64,000 nucleotides of DNA, taken from positions 1 to 64,000 of the forward strand of contig RCAB01000206.1 of assembly GCA_003640385.1 (NCBI GenBank), given 5' to 3'. This DNA is from Setaria digitata (taxonomy: Eukaryota > Nematoda > Chromadorea > Rhabditida > Setariidae). The notes beneath the pieces are model-generated. The model was not told where the DNA came from. It ran no database searches and saw only the letters and a list, made by a program, of their open reading frames with translations. A program made the translations under genes and the position numbers. Shown piece by piece: positions 1 to 11,625 of the stretch; the first letter of the stretch is position 1; every line of letters starts with the position of its first letter.

Positions 1-1868
1 AGTGCAATGAAACTGCTATCAGAGACATTGCTGAAATATCAATTTTGCAGAACTAAAAAAACCTTCTATAAAGTGGCAAAATTTGGTTACATTCTTTTAA
101 CACGTTATATGAATTTACAAAGTTAATGGACCGATAAACGATCATTCACTTGAATAAAAGTACAGTAACAATTTTTTTTTTAAATTGTTTAAATTTTTTT
201 ATTCAAATTAGTTGAAACTGATATTTTATGAAACTGCAGGCCAGAGTAAGCAAGTCAGGAGATTCAAATTTACTGACAATCGTCAAATGAGCAGCTTTCA
301 TAGTAGCTATTTATACCAGTGACAGATAATATTTTCATCGTTGATAATTAGCTATTAATCTTCTCAATGAGCACGTGCGCAATAATCCACACGTTAAGTC
401 AGTGGACAGCTTCAAGAGTGCGAATTAGTGGCGACACCAGTTATCTTTAAGCAACAAAATTCATTAGTGGATCTGGGAGAGAAGGAAGTTTTTGCTAAAT
501 ATTTGATTCAAAATTTGTTCAGATCCCTAAAATTTATACCTACTAACATTAAATACTATGTATTTATACCTTATAAAATTTTTTGAATATTATTGAGAAA
601 GGAAGAGTGATAAGAATGAATTTAGCAAAAACTGAATTTCAGATTTCACTTTTCATATACTCAATTTCAGCTTTCTCATCAGAGAATAGAATGAGTTCAA
701 GGAAATTTATGGACAAAAAGATTTAAATGGTGAGGAAATTCCATTTCTCTTCTGATGTTGGGTTTTCATTCTTGAATCAGTGAAGAGAATCAATGATAAA
801 TTCGTAAGTTGTTGAAAACTTTTTTCGAAATATGAAACACTTTTTTTTTTTAAAAATATACTGGTGGAACAGCGTTTATTCCTTTATTTTGAATTTATCA
901 ATTCATCACGCATAGTTTATTGACTACAATAGCTTTTGTTTTGCTAATGGCAAATTATAAATTCTATTAATAAACTATTCCTCATGTTCTTTGGGCCCAA
1001 AATAAATTGTGACAAGGTCTTCAAAAACATTTAGAAGTGCCACTTTAGGAAGTTTTCCATTTAATTAGAGTTCAGTTTGTCAAATAAATTTATTATTAAT
1101 AATTATATCGACATTTTTGTATTTGTCACTTCATCACACAAAATATTCAAGTTTTTCTCACAAAATACTTGGATGCTAATTTGTCAGTTACTTCCACCGA
1201 TGAGCAGCTGTCCTGTCCTATTAATTTGTTTTCCCTTTTTTTTGCTTCTCTCTTCACAAAAAGGGCAACCATAGCAGATAGTCTATTCTCATTAATTAAG
1301 GCATTAGAATGTATCCTTTTGCAGAGCGACTGGCGAAGCGCACCTTTGTTGCGTAACCATCACGTATGCTTTTCAATTTTCCCTTTCATCCAATGCTTCT
1401 TCTTCATTAGACATGTATTCATTTGCATATATATATGCTTTTGATAGAATAAGTTGCGTCATCATTTGGAATAAATATTGTAATACTGATGCTGTACCTA
1501 TCGCTTGTTTTCTCGAACGAACGACACGTGTTCTCGAAAGTGTAGCAATCGCTGAGTGTTACCATTTAGTGTATCCGACGGCGTTTCAGAAGTTCGAGTT
1601 GCTGCTGCCACAACGTTAGAAACATTTGAGAAGGACTTCATGAACACATCGTACTTCTCTTTTTATCATTAGAAAGACAGAAATTCCTCAAAGAGCATCA
1701 TTAATTTAATGAATATTTACATGAATTGAGATCATCACAGGTATTAACTATATCGAAAGAGATCACGAACGTCAAGAGGTACTAACCAAATGCACCACAA
1801 TTATTACCTTCATTTCTAGGACTCTATCCGTACATCTTCCACCGGTTCGAGCAGCTTATCTTTTCAAA
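1..1868. other. Spacer downstream of gene A
   Basis: This AT-rich stretch lies 3' of gene A (minus strand). No complete gene is seen. A GC-richer patch at about 1498-1620 holds a minus-strand open frame that could be an alternative last exon of gene A (see findings). A short plus-strand frame at 367-450 (MSTCAIIHTL...) has no supporting context. Confidence 0.5.
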
Positions 1869-4696
1869 TCAAACACAGCCTAGACTACCGTCCCCAGGCC
1901 TTTCGTATATCGATGAATTCTGTGAATCGATTTGGTGTAAAATATTTCCAACGACAATTTTTGATGGTTTTAAATGCTGCGATGATGTGGTGAACGTGGA
2001 CGAAGTATCCGGTGGCGATGCACCACTAGAACTGCTTCTGGAACTAGTCCATTTCGGTAATGGACGATATTTACGATCCCATGGGATATCGTACCTGCAG
2101 CAGTTGATAAATATTTCTACGGCTTTCATGAATCATTGAAGAAATTAAACTTCTAAATAAAACCTTAAAAAAGTATTTAGGGAAAGCAGTGACGTGAAAT
2201 CTAAACTTATAACTTGCCTGGTACTTTCAGCAGAGTCATTTGGCGATTCAGTGTGCATTATTCGTGCCGCACCATACGGTTGACACTTTCTTGGTGATAA
2301 ATTTCTACTTTTCTTTTGTCGAAGATATAAATAAAGCATAAAAGCACACAGTGCACTACTCAATGCTGTTGTAAGGGCAAATGCTATCAGCAGAATATTC
2401 ACATGGCTCTCGTTTCCAATAAACTGCATAAAACCGGATTTCAGATCTTCCGGATACTGAAAAACCTGATCCCCATCACTAATGTGTTCCTAACCAAAGG
2501 AAAATATTTGATTAAACACTGCTAGAACCATTGTCAGTGTCCTGGTTGGCTACCTTAGCTTAGTTTCAGACCTCACGTTAAATACTGATCGTGTAAATGT
2601 TGGGACATACAGACTTCAAGCTCTTCCGAAATCAGTCTCAGATAATTAGACAAATATTATGCCAAATATGTTCTGTAATAGATAGTTACCTGTTGATTAA
2701 TGATAGTATCATCACTGTATTCTACACACCAGGGACAGCGTTCTTCATGCTTCTCCATTACTATCGTGCTATTAAAACAACGCGCACTCAGACTGATAAT
2801 AACTTTGCCGTCATTACTTAATAATATTGTGCCAGATCTCTTCTGAAGACTTTTTTTTTCCTGTAATTGTTTAAATTATAAGCAATGACTGGTCCAGTTT
2901 TGTGATTTTCTCAGTTTAAAAACGATCGGAATCGCGGAACATAACTTTAGATTATATTCATAACTGAAAAAAGGAATTCATTTGCTACCGATTGTTAACA
3001 AAAATGTATAGAAAAGAATTAGACTAATCATTTCTGGGAATTTGAGCTGGTAATTTAAGCAATTACGACAAAATACATTTGTTACTGTTTATTTGGTAGC
3101 AGCAATAGTAAGTCATTTATCATTTAATTACAATTTGACACAGATCTTTGATTGCATAATCTCTAATAGAAATAATTCATTCACTGGTGGTAGGGTAATG
3201 AGAATGTAGCTTAAAATTTATTGTTGCTTTAAAATCAGTCAGTTTTCAAAGAAATTCAAAATTAGAAACACAAAATTTCACTAGAATTTTCGCCATTATT
3301 CATTCATTGCATTGTGATATTCAATGTAAAAAACAATTCGAAACCATGTGGAGAAATAGAAATTTTGTGCAAATTCGAACAATTTTACTATTTTTTTATG
3401 GAAGAAATCTTTTTTTAAATTTATCAGTACTTTAGTGTCTTTTCTTCCATTAAATGTCACTTTTCTGATTAATTAGAACTCTTAAACTCTAACAGACGGA
3501 ATAAACATAAAATTTTTTACACATTCCCTCAGTTTCCTAATACTTATTTCCAATGTAAAAATGTAGGTGCAAATATTTAAATTAATTAATTTACAAAAGA
3601 TTTGTACTTGGATTGCTCCACTAAATGCTTAAAATTATAAGCCTACTTATCAAACTTACTTGATTCTGATAAATACCAACGGAAGTAGACGAATCACAGA
3701 TTCTTGGAAATCCGTAAGTGGGATCTACACCTACGACTTCACATAAAATTTGAATATCACTTGGATTACCGTCACTCCAATGAGTTACATAAAAGCGTTG
3801 CCTTTCCTGCAAATTCAGAATTGTTTGCTGAAATTGATCTAGAGAGATAACTATGTTGTGTTAGTGTTATAGTGAGTTCGCTCTTCTTGTACGGTATTTC
3901 TAAATTTAGTCAGAATTTTTAGATAAATTTTAGAATTTATGTAGATACCAAATTTAGTGGGATTCGCTCAAGAGTTAGAACTGATGCGTCAAAGGTCAAC
4001 AAGCAATCGTCACAATTATCAAGATACGAACTGATGGTATCGCAGTTAATCACTTTACTGTTTAATGGATGGCGTGCCAGACAATACTCATTTTCATGAT
4101 GTTTTAATTTCAAACCATGTAGAACGTGAAAAGACAATTATTTAGTTTTTTTCTTTGGGGTCAATGACTAAATTTAACTCGCAACAAGTTAACTTTAATT
4201 TCAAATATTGAAAAGCCGTTTGAATTTTAATACTTTAAAGATAACTATGATATTTCAAGTTCCCTTAATATCATTATTCCCACAAATGCTTTCTCTTTAA
4301 TTCGTCTAACATTACTCTTCCTGAAAATGAGCTCACTAAAAGCTTCTGCTTACTAAGAATCTTTACCGTATGATTACTAGACGATATATTAATTTTATAT
4401 CATTATTTAATTTTTCTTTTTTTTTAAGTAAATTAACCGCGAAAAAACAATTGAAAAGATCCAACCTGCACAAGGTTTGGTGTGATAAGCCAACTTTTCG
4501 ATAATTTTTCATTGGTAATACCATTTATTAATACTAGCTGAAATCGTGGTTGGGCACAGCCAGCTGTTGTTAAACAACCTTTCCGCCACTCAATATTTTC
4601 CAATTTGCTGGTTAGCCAGAAGGCAGTTCGCGAAGAATCCAATATCGTGCAAAATGTTGACAGTGATAACGATAACACAAGTGATAAAATTTTCAT
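1869..4696 (-). CDS. Gene A: cysteine-rich single-pass membrane protein, five exons
   Basis: Function and family name are not recognised. Exons by eye: 4466-4696, 3660-3806, 2690-2842, 2218-2489, 1869-2094; 1029 nt, 342 aa, all phases consistent. The start gives a signal peptide (MKILSLVLSL). The ectodomain shows IEWRKGCLTTAGCA (exon 1), CEVVGVDPTYGFPRICD (exon 2), and CFNST plus CPWC (exon 3). A membrane segment spans about residues 208-233, followed by basic residues (LRQKK) and a tail of about 109 residues that has RYDIPWDRKYRPLPKW across the last splice junction and is then Ser/Thr-rich. The last intron (2095-2217) needs a GC donor (AG|GCAAGT), a known minor class. Genes B and C in this window are paralogues with the same exon layout. 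Inferred role: surface receptor or adhesion protein. An alternative 3' exon near 1500-1600 is possible. Confidence 0.8.
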
Positions 4697-7600
4697 CACT
4701 GAACTACAAACATAGAGAACTTGCCGTAAATACTTTCTATTAAGAAAACGTACCAAAGTCGACGGAGAAATCCAAGCCATAGAAATTTTCTTCAGCACTC
4801 TGTCTTTCCGAATTTATCAAAGACAACTTGGTTAGTAAACAAAAAGTTTATTGTTGTTTCATTTCGCTTATCCAAAATAATTTCTAATGAAATGACTGTA
4901 AGCGAAAGTGAACATTCAAATGTCGTGAAATTTCCCAAGGTTACATTATATACGAATTGTTGGATTTGAATGCTCATCACATTAATGGTTCTGATTGTTA
5001 ACTCCAGAGCAATGCAATTTGGCATTCAATCTTAGCTTGAAGTAAAGAATATTCATATGCAATGAAAATCGTCCTGACACAAAAAAATTCTCAGCTGTGT
5101 CCATGGTAATAACTGCCCAAATAGATCTTAAAAACGAACACATAAACCATTATTCGTGTTTTTTCTTCGTTAATTTTTCATTCTTCCAATATTTGACTTC
5201 AGTGCTACTCAAATCAGAAGAATAGAGCTGCTGTATTTTAGAAATAATATTCTGTAAAATGGAAATTTCAACTGGACAAAATAGGGAAACATCTCTATAA
5301 TTGTAATTCGCTGAGTAGTTCGGTGAAGTTTATTAATCAGTCATATCTGTTAAAAGAAAGTTGTCGAATAGCAATGATTTATTGCTAAGATTATTGCTAC
5401 GTCCACAGTTTATTGTTGCCAATGTCATTTAGACACTAACTAACTAAAGACACACTTTCAAGCCTTGGAAACTCTCCTTCAGTTCTGAGCCTTCTCGCAA
5501 AGTCTATGAGCTATCATACCACAGAAGATGAATAGCAAAAGTAGCGATGATTTTATCTAGTTTATTAATAAATACCAGTCGAAACAATCATGAAAAGTAG
5601 TGAAGATGGAGAAGGTTATCTCGAAAGACGGGCATCAAGCGGAAAATTATTTCATCTACGAAGAACATCTTTCCGTTGCTTTTTCTATTAATCCTTCTTT
5701 GCTCAAGTACAAATCATTAATTTTATTTGAGAGATAATTACTGCAGCTAGGAATATTTTAATTACGGAGCTAGTATCGGAGAACAACGGCGGAATCAATC
5801 CGAACTTATTCATGTGCATCCGAGAAGCATCAGATGGAAGTGAGATTTGGATGAATGGATTTTGGGAACTCCAGAACAATATCTACAGCAGACTATTTTA
5901 GAAATATTGTGCAATAGAGAGAAAGAAATATTTCAGCGGGGAGTTTATTGAGTAGCATCAAAAAAGAAGAGAAGTTCTGAGCAGATGCTAGGGTCAACTG
6001 AAAGAGCAAAGGGTAGAGGGCAGTGGATGAGGAATCTAACACTGAAAGGGTAACAGTAGTAGCTTAAAGAATACGACTAAGTAAACATAATGGGTCTTTG
6101 TAGAGGTGTTACCGCTATCAAAATAGCTATAGACTTACAGGAAGAAGACTAAGGCTCTTAGTATTCAAGCAACTGGTCATTCAAGTCTCCTCTAGCTACT
6201 AACTGCTCCTTACACGAAAGATTCATTTCACTTACACTCCTTTATGGATATGATAAAAACCTGGCACCAAAAAATGGTTTAAATGACTGCAAAACTCCTC
6301 GTTAACAGCTCAGAATTTATTTGCTCCTGCAACCATTCATTTAACTACCTTACCGATCTGTAATTTATAATTCTTGTCATAAACTACAAAGTTGAACAGT
6401 TGTCCAACCTTTTACAACTTCAGCTTGTTATTTACAAATTTATGGCAGCTACTAAGTTTTCGTTGCTGATAACAATGCTAAAAACATCCTTTGCGAGAGT
6501 GATTCTGTTGAATTTTAAATTCAGTAGAATTCAAACCATTATTTCTTCATCGTATTCACTATTTCACTTCTTTTCCAAAGAGGCAATAAATTAACTTTTG
6601 CTCAAACATCAAATGCTGAAAGTAAAAGTTTTAATCGTCGATTGCAATTTGGGAAAAAAGAATTGTCAAGTCCAGAAAAGACGAGTGATGTGACCAATTG
6701 AATTGAAATTCAAATGAGGTGATCGGAATTTGGCGGCATTTGTTTGTACAAAAGATTAACAATACTGCAAGAAAGGAAGTAATGATTTAGGTTAGAACAC
6801 AGCAGGTAGCGAACTCACAATATTGTTCGTTCTGCATGGTACCTTTTTGCAATATTTTTAAAAGATACAATTCTAATCCGAATGCAAACTTCAGAACTTC
6901 AGAGTTTTGAGCCCGAATTTATGAAAAAGTAGCTTTTTACCTCAAATCACTAATCTCTAATTTAAAGTTCTTCAATTCAGTAAAACCGAAAATTTATTTC
7001 AAAATGTAACAGATAATTCCAGTACTTTAGAAGAAAAAAAATTTGAAAAAATTTTCAAAAAAAAAATCTTTTTTTTCAGCTTCTAAAGATCATATTAGTT
7101 GCTAAAATTAGTTTTAAAATAAGACTTTCAGTTCTCGAACAAATTAAAAAAAAACTTCCATAAATTAATAGGCTAGTGCTTTATCATTGAACATTTATGC
7201 AAATTATGGGAAGAGAAATTGAAAAGTCTTTAGTTTTCAATTTCTTGAATAGTCTATTGAGTTCTTGTCGCAAATTGCAACCAAAAAACCTGATAAAGCT
7301 ATGAAGCGATGCATCCTTCATCCTTCCAAAGTTTTATCCTTCAGAAGCATTGAAAAATGCAGAAATGATTTTAAAATTATGTTTGTGCATGTTCTAAAAA
7401 TTTTTTCTTCAGATGGCAAAAAGGGCAAATAGTTTTAAAAACATGGTGCTCTTTCGTTTACTGTTGGAACAGTGTTGAGGTGACAAAAAAGTCTAAAATT
7501 TAAACAGCATAGGTTTAATGGCTAAACTGCATATGCAAAATTACATAGAAAGATTGTAACGACTGTATAAAATTACACTAACATAAGGCAACTTTCAATA

Positions 7601-10560
7601 ACACTATCAACTGATAAGCAGTGGAATCGCATTTATAATTTCCGTACAATATTAAAATCGCAATTACATGTAATAGCAATAAAATAACAATTATAGTTGG
7701 TGTATTATCACAATCGCAGTTATATACATCTTAGTGATGAGAACAAGACTACTGATTTTATTGCTCCTATTTCGGATTAGTACAACTTGTAAAAGCTGCA
7801 GTCAGTAAATATTCATCGTTGTTATCAGTTCTGATATTAATTTTAATCACTCCCTAATTTAATTAAGCAGAAAAACAGAAGGACTAAGGACGAAGCATTG
7901 GCTTTTAATAAGGGAGATAAGCTATTCAGTGATAAATTAACTGAAATGATTGATGAAGAACATAATAACCTTATAGTCTTTAAGTGATAATACCGTTATA
8001 GTATGCTACCAATATTATTTCTTGTAATTATGGTTTATGTGTTACCGGTATCGCTAGTAAGTTTTTCATTAATTTGCCTTATTAGCATACTGTAACATCA
8101 ATCCTTAAGATTGAAAAGTGATGGAGAAGGAAGCGGTGCTTCAGAATCAGCGATTCAAAAGCGATAGGGTGGAAATTCAAAAGTATCAGTAAAATTTAAG
8201 GATGCAATATGAAAATAGCAAACAATGAGCGATGTTGTGAGTGATTAAATCTAAGAAAGTGACATATACCTGTCACAGAGAGTGAAACTCAGATGGCAAT
8301 AAACAATGAAAATGAAGGATGAAGGGATGAGTTGCAAAGGCTAGGAGATGCCACTTCTTTCTGACTAAAGTTGCAAAATAAGACTAGATGGATCTGGGGA
8401 GGATGAAAGATGAACAGAATTTATTTGTTTTCCTTTGAGAGAGACTCTTTGCTTAAATTGCTTGTGAAAAGAAAAAATAACTATCACGAGTTATTTCATA
8501 TTAATTTGGCAGTCAATTTTGTTTGAAATAAGAAATTTTTGATCGGATGATGTATGCAGAAGTTGTAATATAAAGGAAATGCTATTAAATTTATCAAGAA
8601 TTTTCCGTCAAATTAAAAGGACCTCATATATGAATGCTTCTGACTCATTTCAGGTCGTACTTCTGTCATTTCCGCTCAAAGATCATTTAATTTCACAAAT
8701 ACTTCACTATCTAATTACCACCAGTATTTGTTAAAGACTGCGGAGGAGACATATTCAAAATTTCCTATATGAGTGAATTACTTGCAATTCTTATTTCGTC
8801 CAGGTGTTACTTTAATTTGTTTAAAATTAGATGTGCAACGCGATAATTACAGCAACATTGAAGATGATTCCATGACTTAAAATGAATAATTTGTATCAAA
8901 ATTTTTGAAAGAGATAATTTTTTCACTCTATTTTTCCTCACCCTCTAACGACAACCAATTTTTGAAAGATTTCAGATCATATTCAAATATTAATAAAGAA
9001 ATAAGTACGTATAGTAGCATTTATGAATTGGAGTAATCCAGTGTCATTATCAATGTAGGGTTTTTATTTTATAAAATTAAGAAAATTGTCTCGGACTCAG
9101 AAACCAAGAAATAAGTTTTTATGTGGAAGATTAAATATTTGAAAAAAATTAGGTGTTTCAACAAATTTTTAATCGAAAAGAAAATCATTCCGCCTTTACA
9201 AACGCTGTATTTTTAACTCTTTATAATCAGTACGTGAAGAAGTGATGAAAAATAACGAAATGAATGGCCAAATATCTGTAAAACATAACTTTTTTCAAAT
9301 TTCAGTAGTTAATAGGCCATGAAAAGAAAAGGAAAAAATGCCTAATTCCGGAGTATTTCAGAGTAAAAGTAATGAGAAGAAACAGTGCTGTTATAAGGAT
9401 ATCGTTAATGTTTGAGAAGGGTATTACAGAGATGATAAATGAAGTAATAATCACAACATATACGGTTAGCAACAGCACTTAATGAGATCGAACGATTCAT
9501 TCAAAGGTAGCAATTATAAAGTACCAAAGTGCCAATTATTCCGAAATTGAACGGACGTGAGGGGACAAACGGAGTGATAAATGTGGACACATTTCGCTAA
9601 ATATGTAAGTTCAAGACATTTGATTGAAATGGTAATAGTGATTGATTTGAGCATACATCCATCACTCCGATAATAGCACTCCTTAGAATTTCATCAACCA
9701 AATAAGATATCTCAAATTTTGGTTTCTGCTTGCTAGAAAAAGCTATCATCTTCACAGGCTTCCCATTCCCCCTGAATGTTTAAATTTCAAAGATGGCACT
9801 TTTTTTTTTTTTTATGGAGAACACTATTTTTAAATTTCTTCCACCTTGTGCAACTTATAAAAAAAGTTTGCGACTAATCAAAAAATAATATTTTATTTCG
9901 ACCGTTTGCTGAAATTATAATAAAATTATCCAAAGTTTCAAAATGCAACAATTTTATGAAACTTTTTCAAAGCCTTACATTGGTTTTTCATTTGTTTCAA
10001 ATTTATCAAGCATAAGCTAACAGTGCAGTAAATGTAAAAATTTCTGCCACCTAAATTTATTTCTTTTATCCTTTGCATCAAATTCAGCGAAATCTCGCAA
10101 TTTTTGGCCAAAATACCTCAATTTCTCCCGATCTCTAGGTAAGAGAGTGAAGAATATTTTATATTTGCTTTCATAGGAAATTTATGCCAAATATAACCTT
10201 TGCTCCTCCGAAATTACTACTCATCAATCAATCATTTCAATGATTTTAGGCAAAACTGCATATCAAATCCTTTCACAGCATATTTATACGGTGCATCCTG
10301 TCCTTTCCCAATGATAAACTTTTATTTATGAGAGTTGGAAATATGAAAATAGTTGAAAATGTGAAGTTGAATTTAAAGCAAATAATATTTAAATTTTCAA
10401 ACCAAAGTTGATTACGACCGCCTTCTTTTGCTTCTCTCCTCTTCTCTTTCTCTTTGAGCACGTCAGGGCAGAGGATAAAAGGGTAGTGATAAGAATTACT
10501 GTTACCTTATCATACCCTTTTTACGACGCTACAGCAGCCATAAAAACCGAGCATTGAAGC
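4697..10560. other. Gene-poor AT-rich spacer
   Basis: This is the start of a roughly 20-kb spacer between gene A and gene B, and both flanking genes point away from it. No recognised gene. A weak two-exon candidate at 5590-5901 is listed separately. The plus strand at about 5900-6150 and 8100-8420 is unusually purine-rich. A 36-codon frame at 9372-9482 has no other support. Confidence 0.5.
5590..5901 (+). CDS. Candidate small two-exon gene, about 59 aa
   Basis: Not recognised and low confidence. An ATG at 5590 opens MKSSEDGE and reaches a GTTATC donor after 5614 (phase 1). A CTGCAG acceptor at 5746 leads into a 51-codon frame (5747-5901) that includes ITELVSENNGGINPNLF and ends WELQNNIYSRLF. 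The phases fit (25 + 155 = 180 nt). The second segment reads like real protein and is GC-richer than its surroundings. No domain is visible, and a chance open frame remains possible. Confidence 0.25.
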
Positions 10561-11270
10561 GATGAGTTTCGGCATTACACAAAGATTTTTAAGAGATTTG
10601 AAGGAAAAGACTTTAAATTCTCTTCAAAACAAAAAGTTATGTTGGAGAGTGAGGACTCGAACTCAAGTAGCAGTGAGCACCTGATGAAAATCATTGAGGC
10701 GATCAGAAAGTTCCACCGGTGGCTGATATTTAGAGTGCCAGCACCGGTAAACAATAATATGATGCCGCACCGATTAAATGTGATTTGCATTCCCTAAAGT
10801 CCGTCTGAAATGAAAGGCATAGGATTTGCAGCTAATTGGATCAGAACCATGAACTGAATGAAGGTTATTGTTTTCAGGCTGAGGAAGAGAGAGAACAGGA
10901 TCGCTGTCTGTATGACATTGAAAACAGAAGTGAACAACAAATGCACAGTAATAATAATTGTAAAGACAAGAATTATTAGTGAATGTGACGAGTGAATGAC
11001 TTTCCGATGCGGAAGAAAGGTCGTGACGACCGGTGGCCTGAAGCCATATGAAGTTGGGGTGCTCTGAAATCTGAAGTCGAGGAAAACGCAAACTGGAGTG
11101 ATGGAACGAGGGACAGATCGCCATTTAATTTTTGTAGAACTTCATTTCTTTGACAATTTATGATTTTACAACTCATAACATCCTCGTAGGTAAGCTTTAA
11201 TGCTTCATGGAGGCCTATTCTTTTGTTCGGCTTGAAGAATTTTTTTGATAAGTCTAAGATCATTTTAATT
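10561..11270. other. GC-richer block in AT-rich spacer
   Basis: Base composition is clearly richer in G+C than on either side. On the minus strand two overlapping open frames run through it (10774-11124 and 10976-11263). The second includes NKRIGLHEALKLTYEDV and looks moderately protein-like, but has no recognised domain, signal peptide or convincing splice sites. It could be an exon of an unseen gene or a conserved regulatory element. I do not call a gene. Confidence 0.3.
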
Positions 11271-11587
11271 TTAATGGCCCCTCTCCAGCTATATTTATGC
11301 AGATAATTGAATCATCTTGGTAAATCAGTTTAATTACCTACTGTTCATGATGTAGTAGCATCGATTCAAAAAAAAAATCTTTTCATTTCCAATTTTCTGG
11401 CCCAATGAATAATGTTTCTTTAAAAAAATGGATGGTAATTACTATTTGCAAAATAAAAAAGGTTTTACAATCAAGATTAATGAAACGAAGTGACTTTTGT
11501 AACACAGTAGCAATTCTGTTTTGGAAATTTTTAATGTCAAAAAAGTTTTTATTAAAATTAAAAGAATTTAGTGCACACACAGACACA

Positions 11588-11625
<38 letters not shown>

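Noticed and set aside
3937..4137. 66-codon minus-strand frame inside gene A
   Set aside because: It falls in intron 1. Paralogues B and C have no counterpart, and exon 1 joins exon 2 in phase without it.
10630..10700. GAGTTCGAGTCC on the minus strand, resembling a tRNA B-box
   Set aside because: No matching acceptor stem, D-arm or anticodon arm can be drawn upstream, so it is not a tRNA.
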